A DNA stretch of 64,000 nucleotides, from positions 186,001 to 250,000 of the forward strand of contig NZ_WWEM01000017.1 of NCBI RefSeq assembly GCF_019308285.1, in the 5' to 3' direction. Made by a program: the position numbers and the translations under genes. Source of the DNA: Flavobacterium quisquiliarum (lineage in GTDB: Bacteria; Bacteroidota; Bacteroidia; Flavobacteriales; Flavobacteriaceae). Below the pieces are notes generated by a model. The model searched no databases and had not been told where the DNA came from. It saw only the letters and a program-made list of their open reading frames with translations. Below are positions 28,221 to 40,204 of the stretch, piece after piece (within the stretch, counting starts at the first letter, position 1; each line of letters opens with the position of its first letter).

Positions 28221-30050
28221 ATGTTTAGAATATCGGCTATATTAGTACTACTACTTTCTTTATATTCCTGCAAATCACAGCAGAACACTAAAAAAGAAGT
28301 TCAGATTGCTTTTATAGCTGATGCTCATTTACAGGATATTTTTGCCCAATTTGAAGACAGCAACTATCGCGGAATTCCCAATCCGGTAACGGGCGAATAT
28401 GCCAATATCCGAACAATGAATTCACAGTTGCATTCTACGAGAATTTTCAATGAAAATTATTTCGCTTTTTTAGAAGCTTTGAATGATATTGTTAAAAAAG
28501 GTATCAAACACGTGGTGCTTCCAGGCGATTTCAGCGATGACGGACAACCTGTTCACGTTCGCGGATTGCGAAAAATTCTCAATGAATATTCCCAAAAACA
28601 CGGACTTTCTTTTTATGTGACTACAGGAAATCATGATGTTGTACGACCATTTTCTCAAGATGCTGTTAAAACTGATTTTTTAGGAAAAAACGGAAAAGAA
28701 CAGATTATCAGCAGTTCTGTAAACAACTTCAACAAAAATAAAAGCGAACTAGAACCGATAATTACTGCTGATATAAAAAATTGGGGTTACAAAGAAACTA
28801 TAAACGAAATGCGTGATTTTGGTTTCTTTCCAAAGAAAACCGATTTATATTGGGAAACTCCATTTTCTAATTACAGGTATGAAAATTACAATTTTGAAGA
28901 AGCTCAAAAAGAATCCGATTTAGAAAAAAGAACGTATCTAATAAAAAATACTAATTTGTATCTGCCCGATGCCAGTTATTTGGTAGAACCAATTAAAGGA
29001 ATTTGGCTTTTGGCAATAGATGCAAATGCGTATGTTCCGAATGAGAAATTATCAGGAAAACCAAATGATCCACATGATTTTTCGGGAGCGAACACGGGTT
29101 ACAATAACGTTCTGATTTATAAAAACCATCTTTTAAATTGGGTGAAAAAAGTTGCCGAGGAAGCGAAACAAAAAGGGAAAATACTGATTGCTTTCAGTCA
29201 TTATCCAATGATTGATTTCAATGATGATGCTTCGCCAGAATTAAAACAGCTTTTCGGCGCCAATAAAATGCAATTGCAAAGAGTTCCCGATGAAGAAGTC
29301 GCACAACAATTTGCAGATGCCGGAATTCAGGTTCATTTTGGAGGCCACATGCATATTAACGATACTGGCGTAAGAACATCTGCAAAAGGAAATACGTTGT
29401 TTAATATTCAGACTCCTTCGCTTGCCGCGTATATGCCAGCTTATAAAATATTGACCATTCATTCTAATTCTGATTTGGAAGTCGAAACTATTGTAATTAG
29501 CAAAGTCAATAAATTCAACAGTTTGTTTCCTTTTTACGAAGAAGAATATGCTCATTTAAAAGAAATTGATAGTAAAGACATTTGGCAGAAAGAAATTCTG
29601 AATGCCAAAGATTATGAAGAATTTACCAATTGGCATTTAAAAGAATTGGTGCGTTTACGATTCCTGCCTGAAGATTTTCCAGCCGATTTTTTAAAATCGA
29701 TTGTGAATCTTTCAGGAAAAGATTTATTGCTGATGAATTCTAATGCTGTAGATATTGATTCCGTTTTGAAATCCAATTCTTTCACTATTTCTGATTTTGA
29801 ATCATGGAATGGTTTTGATATGATTTTCGATTTTTACCGCTTAAAAAGCGCCGATGAACTGGCCTTTTCAAAAATTGGAAAGCAAAGATTAAAAGAATAT
29901 GAATTGATCTGCAGGCAGTTAAAAAAATCAGATGATCCAAAACTGGTTTTATGGGCAGAAATAATCTACAAAACCATGAATGGCGAGCCTTCAGACCATT
30001 TTAAAATTGATTTGAAAAATAACAAAATTGATAATTTATCTGTTAAATAA
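28221..30050 (+). CDS. lipoprotein metallophosphoesterase (calcineurin-like)
   Basis: A 609-residue exported phosphoesterase with a lipobox at Cys17 (LLSLYSCKSQQ). The full calcineurin-like metal set is visible: IADAHLQD (Asp34, His36), LPGDFSDDG, TGNHDVV, FSHYP and GGHMHIND. The C-terminal ~200 residues form an extra helical region of unknown role. Family members hydrolyse phosphomonoesters or phosphodiesters. It is the second secreted phosphatase-type gene in the locus after the GDPD-phosphatase fusion, and is separated from the next regulator by only 52 bases. A substrate such as an inositol phosphate or phosphoglycan is an inference from context. Confidence 0.85.
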   Translation: MFRISAILVLLLSLYSCKSQQNTKKEVQIAFIADAHLQDIFAQFEDSNYRGIPNPVTGEYANIRTMNSQLHSTRIFNENYFAFLEALNDIVKKGIKHVVLPGDFSDDGQPVHVRGLRKILNEYSQKHGLSFYVTTGNHDVVRPFSQDAVKTDFLGKNGKEQIISSSVNNFNKNKSELEPIITADIKNWGYKETINEMRDFGFFPKKTDLYWETPFSNYRYENYNFEEAQKESDLEKRTYLIKNTNLYLPDASYLVEPIKGIWLLAIDANAYVPNEKLSGKPNDPHDFSGANTGYNNVLIYKNHLLNWVKKVAEEAKQKGKILIAFSHYPMIDFNDDASPELKQLFGANKMQLQRVPDEEVAQQFADAGIQVHFGGHMHINDTGVRTSAKGNTLFNIQTPSLAAYMPAYKILTIHSNSDLEVETIVISKVNKFNSLFPFYEEEYAHLKEIDSKDIWQKEILNAKDYEEFTNWHLKELVRLRFLPEDFPADFLKSIVNLSGKDLLLMNSNAVDIDSVLKSNSFTISDFESWNGFDMIFDFYRLKSADELAFSKIGKQRLKEYELICRQLKKSDDPKLVLWAEIIYKTMNGEPSDHFKIDLKNNKIDNLSVK

Positions 30051-30102
30051 TTTTGATATTTATTAAATCAAAAAGATTAAATTGCATTTATAATTTATTT
30101 CC

Positions 30103-33100
30103 ATGAAACCAAAATACCCTATATTATTTTTATTTATTGCCTTTTTTTATAATTCTTATTCACAGAATATAAAATTTACGCATTATAATGATAATAATGG
30201 GTTGTCTCATAATTCGGTACGTCATATTGTACAGGACAAAAAAGGTTTCATGTGGTTTGGAACGTTCTCTGGATTAAATCGTTTTGACGGTTATCAATTC
30301 AAAAACTACATGAGTTCTACACCTGGAAAAAATAAATTATACAATGACGATATCACAGCTTTAGAACTGGACGAAAAAGCCAATCAATTATGGATTGGAA
30401 CCCGAAAAGGATTGACGCTTTTTCAGATGGATACCCATGTTTTTACTACTTTTTTTCATAAGAAAGGCGATCCAAACAGCCTTCCAGATGATGAAGTGAG
30501 ATCAGTTCATGTAGATAAATTCAACAGAGTTTGGGTAGGTACTAAGACCAAAGGAGCCTATTTATTTTCTCTGAAAGAAAACCGATTTGATAAAATTAAG
30601 CTTAAAGGTTTTGATTACGTTAAAGAAATTTTCGAAGATAAAAAAGGCAATGTCTGGGTGGGAAGCTACGAAAAGTCAGGTGTGGCCAAAATTACAATGG
30701 ACACAAAAGGCGCGATTGTAAGGATTAACAGCTATACACTTTCTGTTCCAAATTCGAGCATCAAAAATCCATACATCAACTTTATTTACGAAGATGCCAA
30801 GTCGGATATTTTTATTGGTACTCGCGAAGGATTGTATAAACTAGATAAAGCCAGAAACCAATTTGTTAATTTATATATTGATAACAAACAGGTTAGAGGA
30901 GCTTTAGGCCCTTATTTTCTATCCGTTGCACAAGCCCCTGACGGAAAATACTGGGTTGGAACTTTGGGCGGATTATTGGTCTGCGATCAGCTGGAAGACA
31001 TTCAAAGTGGCAATTACAAATGGTATTATTCAATTTTGTCTGATGATACTTCGCTTGTCGATAATTTAATTGCATCCCTTTATTTTGATAAATCCGGAGT
31101 CTTATGGATTGGAACTGAAGATGGTTTGGACAAATACGATCCGTATGAAAATCAGTTTACTTTAAACAAAGATATTTCACGTTCTATTGGCAATCAGGCA
31201 CCTAGAATTCGTGGTTTTGCTAAGACTTACGATGAAAAAGTAATTGTGGCGACCTATCATAACGGCCTTTATATTTCGAATATTAAAGGCTCAACTCCTT
31301 TACACAATACTGGAAAAGATATCGCCAGTATTTATTCTGATGACGGAAGAATTTTCTATTGCGGTTTGTGGGACGGAAACATTCTGGTGTACAATTACAT
31401 GAATAACTCTTCGAGGGAAATAAAGGCAGGATTTGAAAAATCGCCTGTTTTTGCTTTTCGAAAAATTGCAGAGGATAAAATAATTGTGGGGTCTTTTGGA
31501 GAAGGAGCTGTAATTCTAAATACTAAAACACTCCAAGTAGAAACTTCGAGTAAACTTTTACCTGATTTTCAGATTAATGCTATCGAGAGAGATGCTAAAA
31601 ACAATGTATGGTTTGCGACTGAAACCGGAGTTGTAAAGTACAATATTACTTCAGGAAAAATAGAAACGTATTCATCACTTTTTGTCAAAGAAAAAGGAGT
31701 ACCTCATGATGAAAATGTTAGTGATGTTTTAGTAGATGTAAAAGGAAAAATCTGGGCTTCAACGCGTTTCGGATTGTGTCTGTTTAATCCGAAAAAGAAT
31801 GAATTTGAGCCTGTAAAAAATTTAAAAGAACTTTCAGGAAAATGGATTACCGATATTTTATCTGATGCCAATGGAAATCTTTGGCTCAATATCAATAATA
31901 ATAATATTGCTTTTGTAAAATCTAATCTAAAAGATATCAGTATTTATCATGTAAACAGCGGTAACAGACTAGATGTTTTTAGTTCAAGTGGTTTCTTCTA
32001 TTTTAATAATTCTAATATTTTTCTGGGAGGTAAAAACGGAATTATTTCTTTTTCGCCACCGGCAATGAAAAGAAACAATTGGTCGCCATTGCCTGTGATT
32101 TCTGAGTTTAAAATTCAGAATGAAGAGGTCTTTCCTGAAATGGAAATCAATGGAGAAATTCCGCTTTCAAAAGATCTGAATTATGGAAAAGAAATAGAAT
32201 TAAGCCATAAAAACCGAAATTTTTCTCTTCAGTTTTCGGCTCCGTCTTTTGCAAATGAAAAACTAAATAAGTTTCAATACATGTTGGAAGGTTTTGATAA
32301 ACATTGGATTACGGCAAACAGTACTTCGAGAATTGTTCAATATACCAACCTTTATCCGGGAAATTATACTTTTAAAATCAGATCGAGCAACAGCGATGGA
32401 TATTGGAGTAAAACGGTTTCGTATAAAATAAAAATTCTGCCTCCTTTCTGGCTTACACCAACATCGTTTTTGATGTTTTTTGCGATTTTGTTTGGGATTT
32501 TTTATTTTATTAGAAAAGAAATCAAAAACCGTATTCGTTTAAAGCAAGAACTGCTTACGGAGAAAGTAAACAGAGAACACGACATCAAACTGAACAACGA
32601 AAAACTCCGTTTTTTTACGAATATTTCGCACGAATTAAGAACGCCGTTAACATTGATTTTAGGCCCTGCCAAACAGCTTTTAGATGAAAGCAGTAATGCA
32701 ACGGATTATGAAAAAAGCAGATACAATTTAATTTATCAAAATGCCAGCAGATTATTGAATCTGGTAAATCAGGTTTTGGATTTTAGAAAAGCACAATCAG
32801 GAGAATTGAAACTGAAAGTGACTAAAACGGATATTCTCGCGTATTCTAAAAACATCTTTGATTCCTTTAAGGAAATGGCTTATAATAAAAAGATTAAGCT
32901 CAATTTTATTACCGAAGATGATGAAATAAACGGCTGGTTGGACAATGATAAATACGATAAGATTCTGTACAACCTTTTATCGAATGCTTTAAAATTTACC
33001 AACAAAAACGGAAACGTAGATTTGGATGTAAGATTGAAAGACACGGTTGAGGATATTTTAGTGATTGAAGTAACGGATGACGGAATTGGAATCCCCGTAA

Positions 33101-34137
33101 AAAGTCAAGAGAAAATTTTTAAACGATTTTATCAGGCAACCAACAGTAAAGCCAACAATACTGGATCTGGGATTGGTTTGTCTTTGGTAAAATCTTTAGT
33201 TGCCATTCATAAAGGAACTATTTCGGTCGAAAGCACTCCAGGAAAAGGAAGTACTTTTAGAGTTGAAATTCCAATTGACCGTGACTCTTACGAGCATAAA
33301 GAAGTATTCGAATACGCTCTTAAAAACGATAACCTGAGTATGCTTATTCCGGAAAAAGCGGCGAAGAAAATTATTCAAAACACCGATTTAAAAGAAAAAA
33401 TACTAGTAATCGAAGACAATAACGAACTCAGAAAATATCTAGTGGATTATTTGTCTGATTATTACAAGGTTTATGAGGCCGAAAATGGTCAGGAAGGTTT
33501 AAAAATCTGCCGACAAATAAAACCAATCTTATGCGTTACAGATGTCATGATGCCAATTATGGACGGATTGGAATTCTGCCGTGAACTTAAAAACGATGAA
33601 TTCATTAGTCATATTCCGGTTGTAATGCTGACGGCTCTTTCTGAAAACATGGATAAAGTAAAAGGCTATGACACAGGAGCTGATGGTTATTTGGTAAAAC
33701 CTTTTGAGCCTTTATTGCTGAAAACGGTTATCGAAAACATGATTAAATCGAGATTAGAACTGAAACAGAAATTCTCTGGCGAAGTGGAAAGCAAAGTCAG
33801 TATGCTGACGCATTCTCCAATCGATGAAGAATTTATGGAAAAAGTGACTAATCTAATCAATGATAATTTAAGTGAAGTCGATCTTTCAACTGATTTTCTG
33901 TGCGATAAATTGGGCGTAAGTTCTTCGAAATTATATAGAAAAATCAAAGAATTAACAGATTTGGCGCCCAACGAATTTATTAGAACGATTCGTTTAAAAA
34001 AATCAGCAGAACTGCTTAAAACAAAGAAATACAATGTTTCAGAAGTAACGAATTTAGTCGGGTTTAATGATCCGCTGTATTTTAGTAGATGTTTTAAAAA
34101 GCAGTTTGGTTTTCCTCCTAGTAAAATTATTAATTAG
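30103..34137 (+). CDS. intact hybrid two-component system regulator (HTCS, SusR-type)
   Basis: A 1344-residue one-piece sensor and transcription factor. The signal peptide (to about residue 21) is followed by a double propeller sensor (~25-690), a Y_Y_Y domain and a membrane helix near 785-805. The kinase is complete: His843 in NISHELRTP, the N box LLSNALKF, and G boxes DDGIGIP and GSGIGLSL. The receiver has IEDNNELR and Asp1147 in TDVMMP. The C-terminal AraC domain ends at FPPSKIIN. It probably responds to a periplasmic oligosaccharide and activates either the genes upstream or those downstream (GH2 to GH95); position alone cannot decide. It contrasts with the degenerate regulator at 1249. 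Confidence 0.95.
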   Translation: MKPKYPILFLFIAFFYNSYSQNIKFTHYNDNNGLSHNSVRHIVQDKKGFMWFGTFSGLNRFDGYQFKNYMSSTPGKNKLYNDDITALELDEKANQLWIGTRKGLTLFQMDTHVFTTFFHKKGDPNSLPDDEVRSVHVDKFNRVWVGTKTKGAYLFSLKENRFDKIKLKGFDYVKEIFEDKKGNVWVGSYEKSGVAKITMDTKGAIVRINSYTLSVPNSSIKNPYINFIYEDAKSDIFIGTREGLYKLDKARNQFVNLYIDNKQVRGALGPYFLSVAQAPDGKYWVGTLGGLLVCDQLEDIQSGNYKWYYSILSDDTSLVDNLIASLYFDKSGVLWIGTEDGLDKYDPYENQFTLNKDISRSIGNQAPRIRGFAKTYDEKVIVATYHNGLYISNIKGSTPLHNTGKDIASIYSDDGRIFYCGLWDGNILVYNYMNNSSREIKAGFEKSPVFAFRKIAEDKIIVGSFGEGAVILNTKTLQVETSSKLLPDFQINAIERDAKNNVWFATETGVVKYNITSGKIETYSSLFVKEKGVPHDENVSDVLVDVKGKIWASTRFGLCLFNPKKNEFEPVKNLKELSGKWITDILSDANGNLWLNINNNNIAFVKSNLKDISIYHVNSGNRLDVFSSSGFFYFNNSNIFLGGKNGIISFSPPAMKRNNWSPLPVISEFKIQNEEVFPEMEINGEIPLSKDLNYGKEIELSHKNRNFSLQFSAPSFANEKLNKFQYMLEGFDKHWITANSTSRIVQYTNLYPGNYTFKIRSSNSDGYWSKTVSYKIKILPPFWLTPTSFLMFFAILFGIFYFIRKEIKNRIRLKQELLTEKVNREHDIKLNNEKLRFFTNISHELRTPLTLILGPAKQLLDESSNATDYEKSRYNLIYQNASRLLNLVNQVLDFRKAQSGELKLKVTKTDILAYSKNIFDSFKEMAYNKKIKLNFITEDDEINGWLDNDKYDKILYNLLSNALKFTNKNGNVDLDVRLKDTVEDILVIEVTDDGIGIPVKSQEKIFKRFYQATNSKANNTGSGIGLSLVKSLVAIHKGTISVESTPGKGSTFRVEIPIDRDSYEHKEVFEYALKNDNLSMLIPEKAAKKIIQNTDLKEKILVIEDNNELRKYLVDYLSDYYKVYEAENGQEGLKICRQIKPILCVTDVMMPIMDGLEFCRELKNDEFISHIPVVMLTALSENMDKVKGYDTGADGYLVKPFEPLLLKTVIENMIKSRLELKQKFSGEVESKVSMLTHSPIDEEFMEKVTNLINDNLSEVDLSTDFLCDKLGVSSSKLYRKIKELTDLAPNEFIRTIRLKKSAELLKTKKYNVSEVTNLVGFNDPLYFSRCFKKQFGFPPSKIIN

Positions 34138-34180
34138 GTTTTTTCGCCACAGATTAAGAGGATTTAAAAGATTTTTTTTC

Positions 34181-34447
34181 GCCACGGATTCACGAATTTT
34201 CACTTATATAGAGGATTTTTTCTTTGTGTTAAATTGAACGAATTATAACATAGCCAGTGGTTTCAACCACGGGAACACAACGTATATTTACAACGCATAT
34301 TCGTAGTCTAATTTTTTGTAATCTGCCGCAATGTCCCTGTGGTTGAAACCATAGGCTATATCTATTAACAGAATCTATAAAGATTCGTGCAATTCCCCTC
34401 AAAGTTTAAAGTTTCTACAGGAAAGTGAAAATTCGTGAATTCGTGGC
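34181..34447. repeat. large palindrome B with a second palindrome nested inside
   Basis: Outer arms 34181-34204 and 34424-34447 are complementary over 24 bases with one mismatch (core CACGAATTTTCACT). Inside, 34248-34277 and 34332-34361 form another imperfect inverted repeat of about 30 bases (core GTGGTTTCAACCAC). The two cores are unrelated, which fits insertion of one element into another. Confidence 0.8.
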
Positions 34448-34563
34448 TAAAAAACGATGAGATTAAAGCAGGCAAAAAAACAATACAATAGCTTTTTTAA
34501 CCAAATAAAACGTAAAAATCCTACAATAATCAGAATTATCCATGTTTTTGATGTATTAATCCA

Positions 34564-34593
34564 TTTTGAAAGGAATATGTAATTCTATTTTTG
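34564..34593 (+). promoter_or_regulatory. promoter for myo-inositol oxygenase
   Basis: TTTTG (34564-34568) and TATTTTTG (34586-34593) match the Bacteroidota TTTG/TAnnTTTG promoter with a 17-base spacer. The start codon lies about 28 bases downstream. This is the best full promoter match I see in the window. Confidence 0.7.
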
Positions 34594-34621
34594 TGTTAGT
34601 AACTTTTAACTATTAACCATT

Positions 34622-35509
34622 ATGAAAAAGCATATAGACACAGACAATCCGTTGAAAAATTTAGATGAGTGGGAAGATGATTTGTTAATGCGATATCCTG
34701 ATCCTTCTGAAGAAAATGAAGAGGTAAAAGAAAAGCAGAAAGAAGAATTCAGGAATTATGTCGATTCAGAAAGAGTAGAAACGGTTAAGGAGTTTTACAG
34801 AATTAACCATACCTATCAAACTTATGACTTTGTATGCAGTAAAGAACAAGAATTTCTGCAATTTAATAGAAAAGAAATGTCAATCTGGGAAGCTGTTGAG
34901 TTTTTGAACACACTTGTAGACGACAGCGACCCAGATATTGACTTAGATCAGACACAACACCTTTTACAGACTTCAGAGGCCATTCGTGCCGATGGTCATC
35001 CGGATTGGTTTGTACTTACAGGTTTTATCCATGATTTAGGTAAAGTTTTATGTTTGTTTGGAGAACCGCAATGGGCTGTGGTTGGAGATACATTTCCAGT
35101 AGGCTGTGCGTATTCAGATAAAATTGTATATTCAGAATTCTTTAAAGAAAATCCAGATTATACAGACGAGAGATTCAATACCAAACTAGGAATCTACACC
35201 CAAAACTGCGGATTGGATAAGGTAAAAATGAGCTGGGGTCATGATGAATATCTGTATCAGATTATGAAAGATTATCTGCCAGATCCAGCTTTGTATATGA
35301 TTCGTTACCACTCTTTTTATTCTCAGCATAAAGAAAATGCCTATGCACATTTAATGAATGAAAAAGATATCGAAATGTTTGATTGGGTTAGAAAATTCAA
35401 TCCTTATGATTTGTACACTAAAGCTCCAGTTAAACCAGATGTAAAAGCATTGCTTCCTTATTATAAAGAATTAGTTGCTAAATATTTACCTGAAAAATTG
35501 AAGTTTTAA
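34622..35509 (+). CDS. miox: myo-inositol oxygenase
   Basis: A 295-residue cytoplasmic di-iron enzyme that opens the ring of myo-inositol with oxygen to give D-glucuronate. The length and sequence match the eukaryotic MIOX family almost end to end. The iron ligands expected from the animal enzyme are present: His113, His137-Asp138 in FIHDLGK, His207 in SWGHDEY, His230 in IRYHSFY and Asp263 in NPYDLYTK. The substrate-pocket segment GDTFPVGC is also kept. It has its own promoter and is followed by a MITE-like repeat, so it is probably a single-gene transcript. No other inositol or glucuronate catabolic gene is in the window. Its place in a glycan locus suggests that inositol is released from a glycan or lipid head. 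Confidence 0.95.
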   Translation: MKKHIDTDNPLKNLDEWEDDLLMRYPDPSEENEEVKEKQKEEFRNYVDSERVETVKEFYRINHTYQTYDFVCSKEQEFLQFNRKEMSIWEAVEFLNTLVDDSDPDIDLDQTQHLLQTSEAIRADGHPDWFVLTGFIHDLGKVLCLFGEPQWAVVGDTFPVGCAYSDKIVYSEFFKENPDYTDERFNTKLGIYTQNCGLDKVKMSWGHDEYLYQIMKDYLPDPALYMIRYHSFYSQHKENAYAHLMNEKDIEMFDWVRKFNPYDLYTKAPVKPDVKALLPYYKELVAKYLPEKLKF

Positions 35510-35517
35510 AAGTTTAT

Positions 35518-38825
<3,308 letters not shown>

Positions 38826-38898
38826 AAGTCTTCAGTATTCAGATTTTTAGTGTTCAGTTTTTGCCACAGTTTGTTGATAAAAACAAACTAAACTGATT

Positions 38899-38992
38899 AC
38901 TAAAAATCTGACCACTGACCACTTTCGTAAGACTGACCACTAAAAACCTGACCACTGACCACTAACTATTGACCACTAACTATTGACCACTG
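38899..38992. repeat. short tandem repeats (CTGACCACT type)
   Basis: Two degenerate units starting ACTAAAAA(T/C)CTGACCACTG are followed by two perfect tandem copies of TAACTATTGACCAC (38963-38976, 38977-38990). The tract lies between the GH2 and DUF5009 genes. It has no spacer pattern like a CRISPR array. Confidence 0.85.
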
Positions 38993-39005
38993 AATACTAA
39001 ATAAA

Positions 39006-40148
39006 ATGAGTAACCCTACAAATGGAAGACTAATCTCTTTAGATGTGCTTCGCGGATTTGTTATGTTTTGGATTATGAGCGGTGAACATATTATTCATGC
39101 TCTGGCCAAAGCAGCGCCAATTCCTATTTTTATCTGGATGTCTTCACAGCTGCATCATGCAGAATGGAATGGAATTACATTTTATGACATGATTTTTCCT
39201 GTCTTTCTATTTGTTGCTGGAGTTTCGATGCCTTTCTCTTTTGAAAAGAAAATGAGTTTGGCGGGAGTAAAAACACCACAAGAATTACCTTCAAGCGAGA
39301 AGCGTAAAATCTATTTATCAATGCTAAGAAGAACCTGTATTTTACTGGTTTTAGGATTTATAGTAAATGGATTGCTTCGTTTTGATGGTTTTGATCATAC
39401 TCGTTTTGCAAGTGTTTTAGGCCGAATCGGATTGGCTTGGTTTTTTGCCGGAATCATCTATTTAAATTTTGATTTCAAGAAACAATTAATCTGGTTTTTC
39501 GGAATTTTAATTGGCTATTATGTGGCAATGAAATGGATTCCAGTTCCCGATTTTGGAGCAGGGGTTTTAACCAAAGAAGGTTCACTGGAAGGTTATATTG
39601 ACCGTTTGTTTTTACCAGGAAGATTACATAGCACCGTTTATGATCCAGAAGGAATATTTTCAACTCTTCCGGCAATTTCAACAGCTTTATTAGGGGTTTT
39701 TATTGGAACGTTTCTAAAAGCAAAATGTCCTTTTTCGATAAAAGTAAAACTGCTTTTAATGACTTTAACCGCTGTAGTTCTGATTATTGCAGGATTAATC
39801 TGGGATATTAATTTTCCAATCAACAAGCATTTATGGACAAGTTCCTTTGTTTGTTTTGTCGGTGGATTCAGTATTTTATTTTTTGTCTTTTTCTATGTAA
39901 TAATTGACTTATTAGGGTTTCAAAAATGGGCATTCCCATTGGTTTTAATCGGTTCTAATTCTATTTTGATTTATATCGCTGCCGAAGGTTCTGTAGATTT
40001 TAAACATACGGCAGATTATGTTTTTGGCGGACTGATACAATATACATCAATTGCTTGGCAGCCTTTTTTTACAGCTTTGTCGGTGACTGTTGTACAGCTT
40101 TTGTTACTCTATTTTTTATATAAAAAGAAATGGTTTCTCAAGATTTGA
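39006..40148 (+). CDS. DUF5009/HGSNAT-like multi-pass membrane acyltransferase (NagX-like)
   Basis: A 380-residue inner-membrane protein with about ten helices. RLISLDVLRGFVMFWIM at the N-terminus and FYDMIFPVFLFVAGVSMPFS are hallmarks of the DUF5009 / heparan-alpha-glucosaminide N-acetyltransferase group, which includes NagX-like proteins near GlcNAc transport genes. LHHAEWNG in the first outside loop supplies candidate catalytic histidines. The animal relative uses acetyl-CoA to acetylate terminal alpha-glucosamine across a membrane, so that NAGLU (GH89) can then remove it. A GH89 gene lies in this same locus. It is followed 56 bases later by the sodium symporter, probably in one transcript. 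The acetyl acceptor here is unknown. Confidence 0.85.
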   Translation: MSNPTNGRLISLDVLRGFVMFWIMSGEHIIHALAKAAPIPIFIWMSSQLHHAEWNGITFYDMIFPVFLFVAGVSMPFSFEKKMSLAGVKTPQELPSSEKRKIYLSMLRRTCILLVLGFIVNGLLRFDGFDHTRFASVLGRIGLAWFFAGIIYLNFDFKKQLIWFFGILIGYYVAMKWIPVPDFGAGVLTKEGSLEGYIDRLFLPGRLHSTVYDPEGIFSTLPAISTALLGVFIGTFLKAKCPFSIKVKLLLMTLTAVVLIIAGLIWDINFPINKHLWTSSFVCFVGGFSILFFVFFYVIIDLLGFQKWAFPLVLIGSNSILIYIAAEGSVDFKHTADYVFGGLIQYTSIAWQPFFTALSVTVVQLLLLYFLYKKKWFLKI

Positions 40149-40204
40149 TGCCAATCAAATTTTAAAATACATCTAACTATCTAACCACACAATAACCACA
40201 CATT

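Larger units (their letters stand above)
34138..34621. other. 484-base intergenic region: nested palindromes and MIOX promoter
   Basis: This stretch has no convincing gene. It holds two nested inverted repeats (34181-34447 and 34248-34361) and, at its right end, a good promoter for the myo-inositol oxygenase gene. Confidence 0.7.

Noticed and set aside
33687..34034. 115-codon minus-strand frame inside the HTCS gene
   Set aside because: It is antisense to the receiver and AraC domains of an intact regulator, and its composition is that of a reversed coding strand.
38899..38992. Possible CRISPR array
   Set aside because: The repeats are adjacent or overlapping with no regular unique spacers, and no cas gene is present.
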